A stretch of DNA of 64,000 nucleotides from Haliscomenobacter hydrossis DSM 1100 (GTDB lineage Bacteria > Bacteroidota > Bacteroidia > Chitinophagales > Saprospiraceae), in assembly GCF_000212735.1 (NCBI RefSeq), contig NC_015510.1, positions 6,759,001 to 6,823,000 of the forward strand, read 5' to 3'. Under the pieces are notes generated by a model. It was given only the letters and a program-made list of their open reading frames with translations. It had not been told where the DNA came from and made no database searches. Positions 10,133-18,466 of this stretch are shown here, in pieces. The number at the start of each line of letters is the position of its first letter. Within the stretch, counting starts at the first letter, position 1. Both the position numbers and the translations under genes were made by a program.

Positions 10133-11596
10133 GCTGGACTTTATCCCTTTAGAAAAGAAAAGAACTGGGTGAAAAAGCATTATTTTGAAGGTTCTCAAGC
10201 TATCAAGATATATGCAATTACCACCCGAGTTCCAGGACTCAATATCCGTTTTTTCTTGTGGATTTAGCAAGCGCACGTGGGAAAAAATAAAATTACTATT
10301 GCTAGGAGCCTTGCTATGTCCAGGTAGTCGAACTGTATGCAATATCCTGCGTACACTTGGACTTGAACACGAAAGTAGTTTTCATAAATATCATCGAGTA
10401 TTGAGTTGTGCCAAATGGTCAGCTTTGAAGTTGTCCAGCATACTCCTAAAATTGCTAGTGGATGCTTTTATCCCTGCACATGAACCGCTAGTTTTTGCTA
10501 TCGATGAAACAATCGAGCGGCGTTGGGGTGCCAAGATTAAAAAGCGAGGGATTTACCGTGATCCAGTACGATCCTCCAAGAGCCACTTTGTCAAGTGTAG
10601 TGGACTGCGTTGGATGGTATTGGCCTTGCTTACTCCTTTACCTTGGCTTGACCGAACTTGTTGGGCATTACCTGTACTGAGCGCTTTATGCCCTTCTGAA
10701 CGGTATTATCAAAACCGACCACAAGTTCGCTCCGCTAAAAAACTGACACATTGGGCTTGGCAACTCATCCAATGGTTACATCGTTATGCACTTCCTTTGA
10801 AACGTGCTGTTTATCTGGTCGGGGATGGCTCGTATGCCACCTACGAACTACTCGATCAAGGTATCCGACAAAACATCAACCTCATCGTGCGCATGCGCCT
10901 TGACGCTCGGCTCTTCCATTTTCCTACCCCCAATCCGCCTCACAAAAGAGGCCCCAAACCCATCATTGGCAAGCGAATCATGGATATGGAACAACGACTC
11001 AACGACGGGCGCATCAAGTGGACTAAAGTTCATTTTAGTCAATGGTATGATCGAACTAACCAAACCATGCTCATTACCTCCGGTAAAGCGCTCTGGTATA
11101 AGGCTTCTTCGCCCATTGTTCCCATTCAATGGGTACTCATCAAAGACCCTTTGAATGAAATGGAGCCCGCGCTGCTCGCTACTACTGATCTCAAACTCGA
11201 TCCGGTGCAAATCATCAACTTCTTTGTTCGCCGTTGGCGCATTGAAGTTACTTTTGCTGAAGTGCGCAGACATCTGGGGGTCGAAACCCAACGACAATGG
11301 TCTGACTTGGCGATTGAACGTTCAACTCCTCTGCTCTTTTCCGTTTTTTCCATCACAACCTTATTGGCGCATTCCCTTCATCAAAGCAGCCCTATCAAAC
11401 CATTTACCACCGCTTGGTATCCTAAGCATATCGTCTCTTTTTCCGATGTCCTCCGTGCTGTAAAAACGGCTATCTGGAGGCATAATCAATTTTTAACCTC
11501 CTCCAAAAATACCCTTGTTGATAATTATATTCATAACATCAGGTATCTTTGGAATGTCCTTATTGGCGCTTCTGCCTAAAAGGGATAAAGTCCAGC
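10133..11596 (+). mobile_element. Insertion sequence (IS701/IS4-superfamily-like) with 3-bp TTA flanks
   Basis: The 1464-bp element is bounded by inverted repeats that begin GCTGGACTTTATCCCTTT at the left (from 10133) and have the exact complement at the right (to 11596). Both ends are flanked by TTA (10130-10132 and 11597-11599), a possible target duplication. It carries one transposase gene whose stop codon lies in the right terminal repeat. Both ends and the reading frame are intact, so it may still be active. The right-hand TTA is shared with an adjacent palindromic MITE-like element. Confidence 0.85.
10185..11579 (+). CDS. DDE transposase (IS701/IS4-like)
   Basis: 464 aa. An N-terminal DNA-binding helical part precedes an RNase-H-like DDE core: first Asp in VFAIDETIERRWG (about 105), second Asp in VYLVGDGSYATYELLD (about 215), and the Glu in RRWRIEVTFAEVRRHLG (about 360). 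The ERRWG segment and IYRDPVRSSKSHFVK are typical of the DDE_5 group of transposases. The frame is uninterrupted. An ATG at 10212 (MQLPPEF) would also leave the catalytic core whole. It lies between terminal inverted repeats and has no passenger gene. Confidence 0.88.
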   Translation: MKVLKLSRYMQLPPEFQDSISVFSCGFSKRTWEKIKLLLLGALLCPGSRTVCNILRTLGLEHESSFHKYHRVLSCAKWSALKLSSILLKLLVDAFIPAHEPLVFAIDETIERRWGAKIKKRGIYRDPVRSSKSHFVKCSGLRWMVLALLTPLPWLDRTCWALPVLSALCPSERYYQNRPQVRSAKKLTHWAWQLIQWLHRYALPLKRAVYLVGDGSYATYELLDQGIRQNINLIVRMRLDARLFHFPTPNPPHKRGPKPIIGKRIMDMEQRLNDGRIKWTKVHFSQWYDRTNQTMLITSGKALWYKASSPIVPIQWVLIKDPLNEMEPALLATTDLKLDPVQIINFFVRRWRIEVTFAEVRRHLGVETQRQWSDLAIERSTPLLFSVFSITTLLAHSLHQSSPIKPFTTAWYPKHIVSFSDVLRAVKTAIWRHNQFLTSSKNTLVDNYIHNIRYLWNVLIGASA

Positions 11597-11599
11597 TTA

Positions 11600-11759
11600 G
11601 AGCATGTCTAAATATTTTTGTTTTAGGCGAAAATGAGGCCGATTTAGGATGAATGAGGCACGAAAAGCGGAGTGTAGCAGCGCTACATGAGCATTTTCGG
11701 AACGAAATTCAACCTAAATCGGGCCATTTGCAGCAAAACAAAAATTTTTAGACATGCTC
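11600..11759. mobile_element. 160-bp imperfect palindrome, MITE-like
   Basis: The ends are a perfect inverted pair, GAGCATGTCTAAA at 11600-11612 and its complement at 11747-11759. The arms stay similar all the way to a central TGTAGC-agc-GCTACA hairpin. TTA lies on both sides (11597-11599 and 11760-11762). There is no coding capacity. The terminal sequence differs from that of the neighbouring insertion sequence, so this is probably a non-autonomous element mobilised by a different transposase. Confidence 0.75.
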
Positions 11760-11770
11760 TTACTTTCATT

Positions 11771-11799
11771 TTTGCTAAAAAATAGCGCAGGTATGTTTG
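11771..11799 (+). promoter_or_regulatory. Candidate Bacteroidota promoter for the mbnP-mbnH operon
   Basis: TTTG at 11771-11774, a 17-base gap, then TATGTTTG at 11792-11799, which fits the Bacteroidota -33/-7 pattern (TTTG and TAnnTTTG). It lies about 44 bases before the MbnP start codon and just outside the palindromic element. Confidence 0.5.
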
Positions 11800-11842
11800 A
11801 GCTATTTCGTCCAAATGCGGGATCAACTTAAATAATACCTTA

Positions 11843-12562
11843 ATGTTGAAAAGCACCTTGTTTGTATTGTTCTGGTTTGCTGTTTTTGCGCAAAGTTTTG
11901 CGCAAGGTAAGCGCAGTGCTGTAGAGCTGAGCATTGCCCCGGTATTTGGAAAGGCACCCCTTGTTGCCGAAAAATGGTTCGTTTCCGCGAACGGAGATTC
12001 GCTTCAATTTGACAACATCCGCTTTTATTTGTCCAATATTCGGTTTGAATTGCGCGACGGACAAATCGTCAATGACTCCGTCAATGCTCATTTGATTGAT
12101 GGTTTTGAACCTTCCACTTTGCGCATAACCTTTCCTCTTGCCACAAAGCACGAGGCTGCCAGGATCAAAAAAATCCATTTCGACCTTGGCATCGACAGCA
12201 CCACCAATGTTTCCGGGGCGCAAGGTGGCGACCTGGACCCCTCTAAAGGCATGTACTGGGCTTGGCAAAGTGGGTACATCAACTTGAAAATTGAAGGCAT
12301 CAGTCCACAGTCCAAAAACCGCAAACAGGCCTTTCAATTCCATCTTGGCGGCTATCAGGCACCGTATGCGGCGCTGCGCAAAGTAAGTTTGCCCTTGGAT
12401 CAAAGTTTTGGAGAAAAACTGCTGCTGCAAATGGATCTTGCCGCTTTTTTCCAAAACATCCAGATGGCCACTCAAGTGAATACGATGAGTCCAGGCAGCG
12501 CAGCCATGAAATTGGCCGATTACACCCCGAAAATGTTTACGATCGATGCGCAACAAAAGTAA
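11843..12562 (+). CDS. MbnP-family periplasmic protein
   Basis: 239 aa with the signal peptide MLKSTLFVLFWFAVFAQSFA. The MbnP pattern is clear: an early beta-rich segment, FDNIRFYLSNIRFELRDG, KIHFDLGIDSTTNVSGAQGG, and the WxW motif in MYWAWQSGYINLKIEG near residue 140. In methanotrophs MbnP binds copper at a kynurenine made by its partner MbnH. Here the stop overlaps the start of an MbnH-like dihaem gene by 17 bases, so the pair is conserved and translationally coupled. No methanobactin precursor or MbnBC gene is near, so the role is likely copper handling or Trp-derived oxidation chemistry in the periplasm. Confidence 0.85.
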   Translation: MLKSTLFVLFWFAVFAQSFAQGKRSAVELSIAPVFGKAPLVAEKWFVSANGDSLQFDNIRFYLSNIRFELRDGQIVNDSVNAHLIDGFEPSTLRITFPLATKHEAARIKKIHFDLGIDSTTNVSGAQGGDLDPSKGMYWAWQSGYINLKIEGISPQSKNRKQAFQFHLGGYQAPYAALRKVSLPLDQSFGEKLLLQMDLAAFFQNIQMATQVNTMSPGSAAMKLADYTPKMFTIDAQQK

Positions 12563-13559
12563 ACAAGTGGTTTATGGCCTGTTGGTGGTGGTTTGCTGCA
12601 GCATTTACGCTTTTGAGGAGATCAAAACGACGCCCAAACCGCTGGTGGTTCCTGCCGGCTGGCCACAACCCGGATACGATTTTTCCAAAAATCCCCTGAC
12701 GGAAGAAGGTTTTGAATTGGGGCGACAGCTCTTCTACGACCCTATTTTGTCACGCGACCAGACCATTTCCTGCGCCAGTTGCCACCTGCAGGCCACCGGG
12801 TTCACCCACGTTGACCACGATTTGAGCCACGGCATTGAAGACAAAATCGGCACCCGCAATTCCATGACCATCATGAACCTGGCCTGGAGCAAACATTTCA
12901 TGTGGGATGGCGGCGTAAACCACTTGGACATGCAGCCTTTGGCACCCTTGAGTAGTGCGGTTGAAATGGATGAAAACCTGGAAAATGTGGTACACAAATT
13001 GAATGCTTCGACAAAATACCGAACCCTGTTTTATCGGGCTTTTAACGATAGTTTGGCAACGGGTCAGAAAGTATTGTTGGCCTTTTCGCAGTTCATTGTT
13101 CACCTCAATTCCTACCAGTCAAAATACGACAAATACATCCGCAAAGAGGAGGGAGGGGTGTTTACGGAGCAAGAAAGGAATGGTTTGCAGCTGTTTCGGG
13201 TGCATTGCGCCGCTTGTCACCCCGAGCCTTTGTTTACCAACCAGGGTTTTGAAAAAAATGGCTTGCCCATAGATCCTACTCTGAATGATTTTGGCAGGAT
13301 GCGCATTACGCAAAACCCGCAAGATTCCCTGAAATTTAAAGTGCCAACCCTGCGCAACATCCAGTTTACTTTCCCATACATGCACGACGGACGCTTTAAA
13401 AAACTCCGGGAAGTACTCAACCATTACACGTCCAGTACCCAACTGGAAAAGCCGATTGTCTTAAGTGCGGATGAAAAAGTTGACCTGCTGGCGTTTTTGT
13501 TGACCCTGACGGATCAGGCCTTTTTGTACGATCGGCGGTTTGGTTTTCCAAAAGAATAA
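12546..13559 (+). CDS. MbnH/MauG-like dihaem cytochrome c peroxidase
   Basis: 337 aa with an N-terminal membrane or signal segment (VYGLLVVVCCSIYAF). Two CxxCH haem motifs are present: CASCH at 76-80 and CAACH at 221-225. FDPILSRD-like and GxRNSMTIMN motifs and the C-terminal PTLRNIQFTFPYMHDGRF are typical of the MauG/CcpA/MbnH superfamily. MbnH forms a bis-Fe(IV) state to oxidise a Trp of MbnP. It overlaps the MbnP gene by 17 bases and precedes a YHYH-domain gene. An ordinary cytochrome c peroxidase remains possible, but the neighbour argues for MbnH. Confidence 0.85.
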   Translation: MRNKSKQVVYGLLVVVCCSIYAFEEIKTTPKPLVVPAGWPQPGYDFSKNPLTEEGFELGRQLFYDPILSRDQTISCASCHLQATGFTHVDHDLSHGIEDKIGTRNSMTIMNLAWSKHFMWDGGVNHLDMQPLAPLSSAVEMDENLENVVHKLNASTKYRTLFYRAFNDSLATGQKVLLAFSQFIVHLNSYQSKYDKYIRKEEGGVFTEQERNGLQLFRVHCAACHPEPLFTNQGFEKNGLPIDPTLNDFGRMRITQNPQDSLKFKVPTLRNIQFTFPYMHDGRFKKLREVLNHYTSSTQLEKPIVLSADEKVDLLAFLLTLTDQAFLYDRRFGFPKE

Positions 13560-13639
13560 AAAATGAGGTATTGACGCGCAGGTTTTGTTCCAGGAAATCG
13601 TCAGAATACCCAAACAAAACACACACAAACTGCTTAGCA

Positions 13640-15001
13640 ATGAAAAGATCGATCTGCACAATTTTTACCTTTATTCTTGCGGTTTTCATGGGATTTACCC
13701 AAACCAATCCCGCCATTACTTCCTGGTTAATCAACACGACGGGCATCACGGGTAGACACTACATCAGTGGCAATCCCACCCCAATAAATGATGCTTATCC
13801 TGCCAATGTTCAGTCGGTCAAGTACACGGCTACGCACGTTTACGTAAGTTGCAGCGGCATCCCGGCGTACATCATCGGGCCCTATCAGGATCGGAACCCC
13901 AATCAGGCGGGCAACAACAACAACATCTATAAAATTCCACTGACCGGGGTAAAAAACACGGGAACCCCCACCAATACCTCGGGAGGAACCATCGGGGTGT
14001 TCATCAATGGCGTTTCCCTCTTTGATTACCGGGATGGAGTATCGTTCAGCTTTTCCGCCAATGCAGAAAAAGGTGGCCCTTCGGGTGGGGTAGGAGACAA
14101 CACCTGGACTCGGGATGCCGTGTTAGCTGAACGCGCAGGATTTGATTGTGCCAAAGGTCATCCTGCCGGAACAAATTACCACCACCATCAAAATCCCAGT
14201 GCCTTCAATCTGGACCTGAACGTTCTTTCCAACGTTTGTGACGTGTACCTGGCCGATGGTTTGTACAAACTGGACAGCACCAAACATTCTCCCTTATTGG
14301 GTTTCGCTTACGATGGTTTTCCCATTTACGGCGGCTATGGGTACAAAAACCTTGATGGAACGGGCGGAATCACCCGCATCAAATCCAGTTACAAGTTGCG
14401 CAACATCACGGTGAGAACCCACCATGCCAATGGCAACGATGTCATTGATGGGCCTGCGGTGAGCGCAACTTACCCCTTGGGCCGATACCGGGAAGACTAT
14501 GAATACATCGCCACCACGGCAGCTACGCCTGATTACCTGGATGAACACAACGGCAGGTTTTGTGTGGCGCCAGAATATCCCAATGGCACGTACTGCTATT
14601 TTACAACAGTGGATGCCAACTGGAATTCGGCCTATCCTTACGTGGTGGGCCCTACTTTTTATGGCACCAGGACGGTTACCCGGGTGAATGCCATCAACGA
14701 AGCGACGACAAGCTACTTGCCCATAAGCACCGGAGTCGAAAATGCCCTGGAAAAAATCGGCTTCAACTTGTTTCCCAATCCGAGCGCCGATTTGATCATT
14801 TTGCAGGCCAGAGAAATGTTGAAAAATACCTTACAAGTGGAGTTGATCAATCAAAGTGGACAAGTGGTAGCGAAGAAAGCGTTCCACCAGGGCAGTACCA
14901 TCCTTCACTTTGAAACGGATACCTTTTACAATGGCGTTTATTTTTTGACCTTGCGGGATGGCCAGGCCGTAAAGTCATTTCAAGTGATCATCAATAGGTA
15001 G
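13640..15001 (+). CDS. YHYH-domain protein with T9SS type A sorting domain
   Basis: 453 aa from the ATG at 13640 (signal peptide MKRSICTIFTFILAVFMGFT); earlier in-frame codons lack one. The His-rich centre (GHPAGTNYHHHQNP), LGFAYDGFPIYGGYGY and the downstream DYEYIA and YCYFTT segments match the YHYH family (PF14240). The last 80 residues (GFNLFPNPSADLIILQ to VKSFQVIINR) are a type A C-terminal signal for the type IX secretion system, so the protein is exported to the surface. It follows the MbnP-MbnH pair in the same direction. The His clusters suggest metal binding, which would suit copper chemistry, but the function is unknown. Confidence 0.85.
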   Translation: MKRSICTIFTFILAVFMGFTQTNPAITSWLINTTGITGRHYISGNPTPINDAYPANVQSVKYTATHVYVSCSGIPAYIIGPYQDRNPNQAGNNNNIYKIPLTGVKNTGTPTNTSGGTIGVFINGVSLFDYRDGVSFSFSANAEKGGPSGGVGDNTWTRDAVLAERAGFDCAKGHPAGTNYHHHQNPSAFNLDLNVLSNVCDVYLADGLYKLDSTKHSPLLGFAYDGFPIYGGYGYKNLDGTGGITRIKSSYKLRNITVRTHHANGNDVIDGPAVSATYPLGRYREDYEYIATTAATPDYLDEHNGRFCVAPEYPNGTYCYFTTVDANWNSAYPYVVGPTFYGTRTVTRVNAINEATTSYLPISTGVENALEKIGFNLFPNPSADLIILQAREMLKNTLQVELINQSGQVVAKKAFHQGSTILHFETDTFYNGVYFLTLRDGQAVKSFQVIINR

Positions 15002-15138
15002 TGACGAGTGATTCGAATGACGAGTGACGAATACCCGGCACTTCGGCTCCACTTCGACTTCGCTCAGTGACCAGCTCAGTGCCTGGGTATTCGTCATTCG
15101 TCATTCGAAAAATTCGTCATTCGAAAAATTCGTCATTC
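15002..15138. repeat. Tandem-repeat-armed palindrome, ATTCGTC/GACGAAT type
   Basis: The left arm (15002-15042) contains GACGAGTGATTCGAATGACG-type words. The right arm (15078-15138) is the complement, extended by a 16-bp repeat TTCGTCATTCGAAAAA. It begins one base after the YHYH stop codon and ends just before the stop of the convergent arsM gene. Confidence 0.85.
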
Positions 15139-15141
15139 CTT

Positions 15142-15948
15142 TTATCCTTTTTTCCCAAACACGGTAATGCTGCTGATGTCGCCTAATTTCTGTTTGGCAA
15201 CTTCAACATCCGCAGGAGAAAGGTATTGCTGTAGAATTTCCTCGGGCAAAATGATCGGTTTTTCCTTTTGCAAAGTCACTTCGGTAAAACCCGCGTCTCT
15301 GATCAATTGCAGGTAGTCCGTTTTTTGGATGGCCCCCGAAACGCAGCCAGCGTACAACTCCGCCGCTTCTTGTAATGCGGGTGGCAAATCCCCTTCAATC
15401 ACGATGTCAGAAATGCTGAAGTGGGCACCGGGTTTGAGTACGCGGTAGATTTCTGCAAAAACATTGGCCTTGTTGGGTACGAGGTTGAGCACACAGTTGC
15501 TGACCACCACATCGACCGAATTGCTGGCGACGGGCAGGTTTTCGATGTCCCCGTGGCGGAATTCTACATTGTTAAAGCCCAGTTTGGCCACGTTGGTACG
15601 GGCACGGGCAATCATGGCTTCCGAAAAATCTACCCCAATCACCTGGCCTTTTTCGCCGGTTTCATGGCGGGCCACAAAACAATCGTTGCCTGCTCCAGAG
15701 CCTAAATCCAGGACGGTATCGCCCGGTTTGATTTGGGCAAATTGAGTGGGCAATCCACAACCCAGGCCCAGGTCGGCGTCCTGATTGTAGCCTTCCAGAC
15801 CACTGTATTCATCGGCCATGAGGGTGTACACTTCATCACTTGGACCACAACAGGTGGTGTCACAACAGCCGCTGGCCTTGTTGGTGGATTGGGCAATGGC
15901 GCTGTATTTGTTGTGCACCAACTCCTTAAGTTCTTGTTCGCTACGCAT
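15142..15948 (-). CDS. arsM: Arsenite S-adenosylmethionine methyltransferase
   Basis: 268 aa. The N-terminal Cys pairs (SGCCDTTCCGPS) and the later single Cys residues in SNCVLNL and YAGCVSG are typical arsenite ligands. Motif I is VLDLGSGAGNDCFVA, then VIGVDFSEAMI and GDIENLPV. ArsM methylates As(III) in the cytosol to volatile or exportable forms. No arsR or ars transporter gene is adjacent, but the promoter carries an ArsR-like palindrome. It converges on the YHYH gene. Confidence 0.92.
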   Translation of the reverse strand: MRSEQELKELVHNKYSAIAQSTNKASGCCDTTCCGPSDEVYTLMADEYSGLEGYNQDADLGLGCGLPTQFAQIKPGDTVLDLGSGAGNDCFVARHETGEKGQVIGVDFSEAMIARARTNVAKLGFNNVEFRHGDIENLPVASNSVDVVVSNCVLNLVPNKANVFAEIYRVLKPGAHFSISDIVIEGDLPPALQEAAELYAGCVSGAIQKTDYLQLIRDAGFTEVTLQKEKPIILPEEILQQYLSPADVEVAKQKLGDISSITVFGKKG

Positions 15949-15976
15949 TGATCGTTTTTTTACGATTAATTAATTT

Positions 15977-16011
15977 ATCGTAATATTACGATTGATTATT
16001 TGATTTGTCAA
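15977..16011 (-). promoter_or_regulatory. Sigma70-like promoter with ArsR-type palindromic operator for arsM
   Basis: On the minus strand TTGACA (16011-16006), a 17-base spacer and TAATAT (15988-15983) form a textbook -35/-10 pair. The perfect 16-bp palindrome ATCGTAATATTACGAT (15977-15992) covers the -10 box, so a bound repressor would block polymerase. It ends about 30 bases before the arsM start. The palindrome is of the type bound by ArsR/SmtB repressors. Confidence 0.65.
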
Positions 16012-16101
16012 GGCTTGTTTGAAAAAAAGTACATATTTTGGGTTAAAAATAAGCATTACCTTGAATTTTAAGGGTGATAATAATCCTGTAATTCGCTGAT
16101 T

Positions 16102-16788
16102 ATGTTTTTAGTAGAACCTTACATCCACAAACTGGAAAATTTATACCGCGAGCATGGCAATCCGGTTTTTGCAGAAGGGGCATCCCGATACATGAAGTAT
16201 CGTTTTCCTTATTTTGGGGTAAAAACGCCCCTGCGGCGGGAATTGGCTGCAGCTTTTGTCCAGGAACACGGCTTACCTGAGGGGGAAGACCTCAAGGCGC
16301 TGTGTCGAGCCTGCTTTGATGCCGAGTATCGCGACATCCATTATTTTGTGGGAGATGCGTTGCGCAAAAAAATCAAATCCCTGGATGTGTCTTTTCTGGA
16401 TGTTTTTGAGGAGTTGATCGGCGTAAACTCCTGGTGGGATTCGGTGGATTTTTTAGCACCAAAGCTGGTAGGAGGCCTGTTTTTGCGTTTTCCCGAACAA
16501 ATTCCGGTGTACACTGATCGTTGGATTGAAAGTGACAACTTTTGGTACCAACGGGCAGCCATCATTTTTCAGTTGGGATACAAAGAAAAAACCGACGCCG
16601 AACGCCTTTTCGCCAATGTGTTGCGCAGAGCGGATAGCAAAGAATTTTTTGTGCAAAAAGGAGCGGGTTGGGCCTTGCGGGAGTACGCGAAGGTCAATCC
16701 AGTAGCGGTGCAAAATTTTGTCGAAGGGCATAAACTACCTGCGCTGACGGCTCGGGAGGCGTTACGGATCATCAAGGCGAATGCTTGA
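16102..16788 (+). CDS. AlkD-like DNA alkylation repair protein
   Basis: 228 aa, normal length for the HEAT-like-repeat glycosylase family (PF08713). Visible features are YMKYRFPYFGVKTPLRREL near the start, the NSWWDSVDFLAPKLVG motif (about 110-125) containing the W and D used for base excision in AlkD, and WIESDNFWYQRAAIIFQLG and FVQKGAGWALREYAK later. It removes positively charged alkylated bases such as 3- and 7-alkylpurines. It is divergent from arsM and converges on a methyltransferase gene. Confidence 0.9.
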   Translation: MFLVEPYIHKLENLYREHGNPVFAEGASRYMKYRFPYFGVKTPLRRELAAAFVQEHGLPEGEDLKALCRACFDAEYRDIHYFVGDALRKKIKSLDVSFLDVFEELIGVNSWWDSVDFLAPKLVGGLFLRFPEQIPVYTDRWIESDNFWYQRAAIIFQLGYKEKTDAERLFANVLRRADSKEFFVQKGAGWALREYAKVNPVAVQNFVEGHKLPALTAREALRIIKANA

Positions 16789-16793
16789 AGATT

Positions 16794-16880
16794 TTTCACC
16801 ACAGATTCGCACAGATGAACACAGATTAATTAGGGGCAGAAGAATTAATCTGTGTTCATCTGTGCGAATCTGTGGTGAAA
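16794..16880. repeat. 38-bp perfect palindrome (CACAGAT type)
   Basis: Arms at 16794-16831 and 16843-16880 are perfectly complementary, with an 11-base loop. Each contains three CACAGAT words at 10-bp spacing (CACAGATTCG, CACAGATGAA, CACAGATTAA). It lies between two convergent genes, and the right arm encodes the last residues of the minus-strand methyltransferase. Confidence 0.92.
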
Positions 16881-17614
16881 TATGTTTGCGCAATCACCAC
16901 TTTCGTATCATACGCATAAGAAGGCCGCTTCAGGAATTTAATGACCTTTAACCCGCTCAGTTGCAGCAGCAATTCCATTTCATCCTCGGTGAACACCCGC
17001 AGCTCATCTTCATCCGTTCCGATGGGCACATAAGCCCCATTGATCTGCTGATAATAACTCGATTTCCAGGTACACTGCCAACCTTTGGCAACATTGAACA
17101 GGTATTGACTCTCGCGTTTGAAGGTTCCTTCAAGGGTATTTACCTCGTGGGTCACACTTGGATTGGCTTGAATGTGTGGAATGTAAGTATTGGCATCAAT
17201 AAAATCAAAAACCAAGATGCCTCCTGGATGGAGTACGTTTTTGATGCCGGCAAAAGTTTGGATCACATCGGGATTGCTGAGCAAGTGTGAAACACTGCGG
17301 GCTGTAATCAGGGCGGCGTCAAATGTATCAGCAAGTTTGATGTGGCGCATGTCCTGCTGGTGAAATGTTCCTCCCGGCAGGATTTCCTGAGCCACCTGGA
17401 GCATTTCGGCGCTCATGTCCAAACCCTGGTGGGTATAACCCGCATCGACAAAACGGCGCCCCAACTGCCCGGTACCACAAGCCACTTCCAGGATGGATTT
17501 GCAGTGAAACTCCGCCAAAATTTCCTGGTAGTACTGGTATTCAGCGGAATAATCGATGAAGCTTTGGTACATCAAATGATACAACTGGGCGTATTCTGTG
17601 TACAGTTTATTCAT
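16856..17614 (-). CDS. Class I SAM-dependent methyltransferase
   Basis: 252 aa from the ATG at 17614 (MNKLYTEYAQLYHLMY). The SAM-binding motif is ILEVACGTGQLGRRF, followed by GLDMSAEML and later GGILVFDFIDANTYIP. No substrate can be assigned. The C-terminal YFTTDSHR is read from the arm of the CACAGAT palindrome, so the natural end of the protein was overwritten or extended by the repeat. It is divergent from another methyltransferase. Confidence 0.82.
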   Translation of the reverse strand: MNKLYTEYAQLYHLMYQSFIDYSAEYQYYQEILAEFHCKSILEVACGTGQLGRRFVDAGYTHQGLDMSAEMLQVAQEILPGGTFHQQDMRHIKLADTFDAALITARSVSHLLSNPDVIQTFAGIKNVLHPGGILVFDFIDANTYIPHIQANPSVTHEVNTLEGTFKRESQYLFNVAKGWQCTWKSSYYQQINGAYVPIGTDEDELRVFTEDEMELLLQLSGLKVIKFLKRPSYAYDTKVVIAQTYFTTDSHR

Positions 17615-17722
17615 GGCAGAAGAGATTTTAGGGTGAAAACGCTGGCAATACAAGTTTTTAGGCCAGATGGTTCCTCCAGACTTAATTTTTTTAGTTTTTT
17701 GCAAAAGCTTAAAGTACGTTTT

Positions 17723-18466
17723 ATGAAAGCATCCATCGATAATTTTTCCACATCTTCAGCGCAGTACGCCCAGTTTCGGCCGGATTACCCCACCGAACTG
17801 TTTGAATACTTGTATTCAAGGGTCAGCAATTTCGATTGTGCCTGGGATTGCGGTACGGGCAACGGACAAGTGGCGCTAACACTGGCAGAACGTTTTGCGT
17901 CCGTGCAGGCCACCGACTTGAGTGCCAACCAAATCGCCAATGCCACGCCCCACCCAAGGGTACATTACGGGGTATGTCGCGCCGAAGCCAGCCCCTTTTC
18001 CGCTCAACAATTTGACCTCATCACCGTAGCCCAAGCCCTGCACTGGTTCGACTTTGCAGCGTTCAATCAGGAAGTAAAACGAGTCGCAAAACCCGGCGCA
18101 TTGATTGCCGTATGGGGCTATGGTTTGTTGACCATCAATGCGGAAATTGATCTGTTGGTGCAACAGTTTTACACCGGGGTGATTGACCAGTACTGGGATG
18201 CAGAGCGGCACCATATCGATGAAGCTTATGCCAATATTCCCTTCCCTTTTGCTGCCATTGAAAAACGGACATTCAGTATCGAAAAACACTGGAACCTGGC
18301 GCAATTGTGCGGATATTTGGGAACCTGGTCCAGTGTAAAAAAGTACATCCAGCAACACGGAGAAGATCCCCTAGCTGCACTTTACCCCCAATTACAAAAG
18401 CAATGGCCTGAAGATGCGGTGCTTTCCGTACGTTTTCCGATCTTTCTGCAAACTGGAATCGTTTGA
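17723..18466 (+). CDS. Class I SAM-dependent methyltransferase (type 11)
   Basis: 247 aa from the ATG at 17723; longer in-frame starts run antisense to the divergent gene. FSTSSAQYAQFRPDYP, CAWDCGTGNGQVALTLAERF (motif I), ATDLSANQI and ITVAQALHWFDF are typical of the small-molecule methyltransferase group that includes Tam-like proteins. The substrate is unknown. Its stop overlaps the TTG start of the permease gene that follows, so the two are coupled. Confidence 0.85.
   Translation: MKASIDNFSTSSAQYAQFRPDYPTELFEYLYSRVSNFDCAWDCGTGNGQVALTLAERFASVQATDLSANQIANATPHPRVHYGVCRAEASPFSAQQFDLITVAQALHWFDFAAFNQEVKRVAKPGALIAVWGYGLLTINAEIDLLVQQFYTGVIDQYWDAERHHIDEAYANIPFPFAAIEKRTFSIEKHWNLAQLCGYLGTWSSVKKYIQQHGEDPLAALYPQLQKQWPEDAVLSVRFPIFLQTGIV

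Noticed and set aside
11580..15001. Methanobactin precursor or biosynthesis genes near MbnP-MbnH
   Set aside because: No short Cys-containing precursor frame and no MbnB or MbnC-like gene could be seen at either locus.
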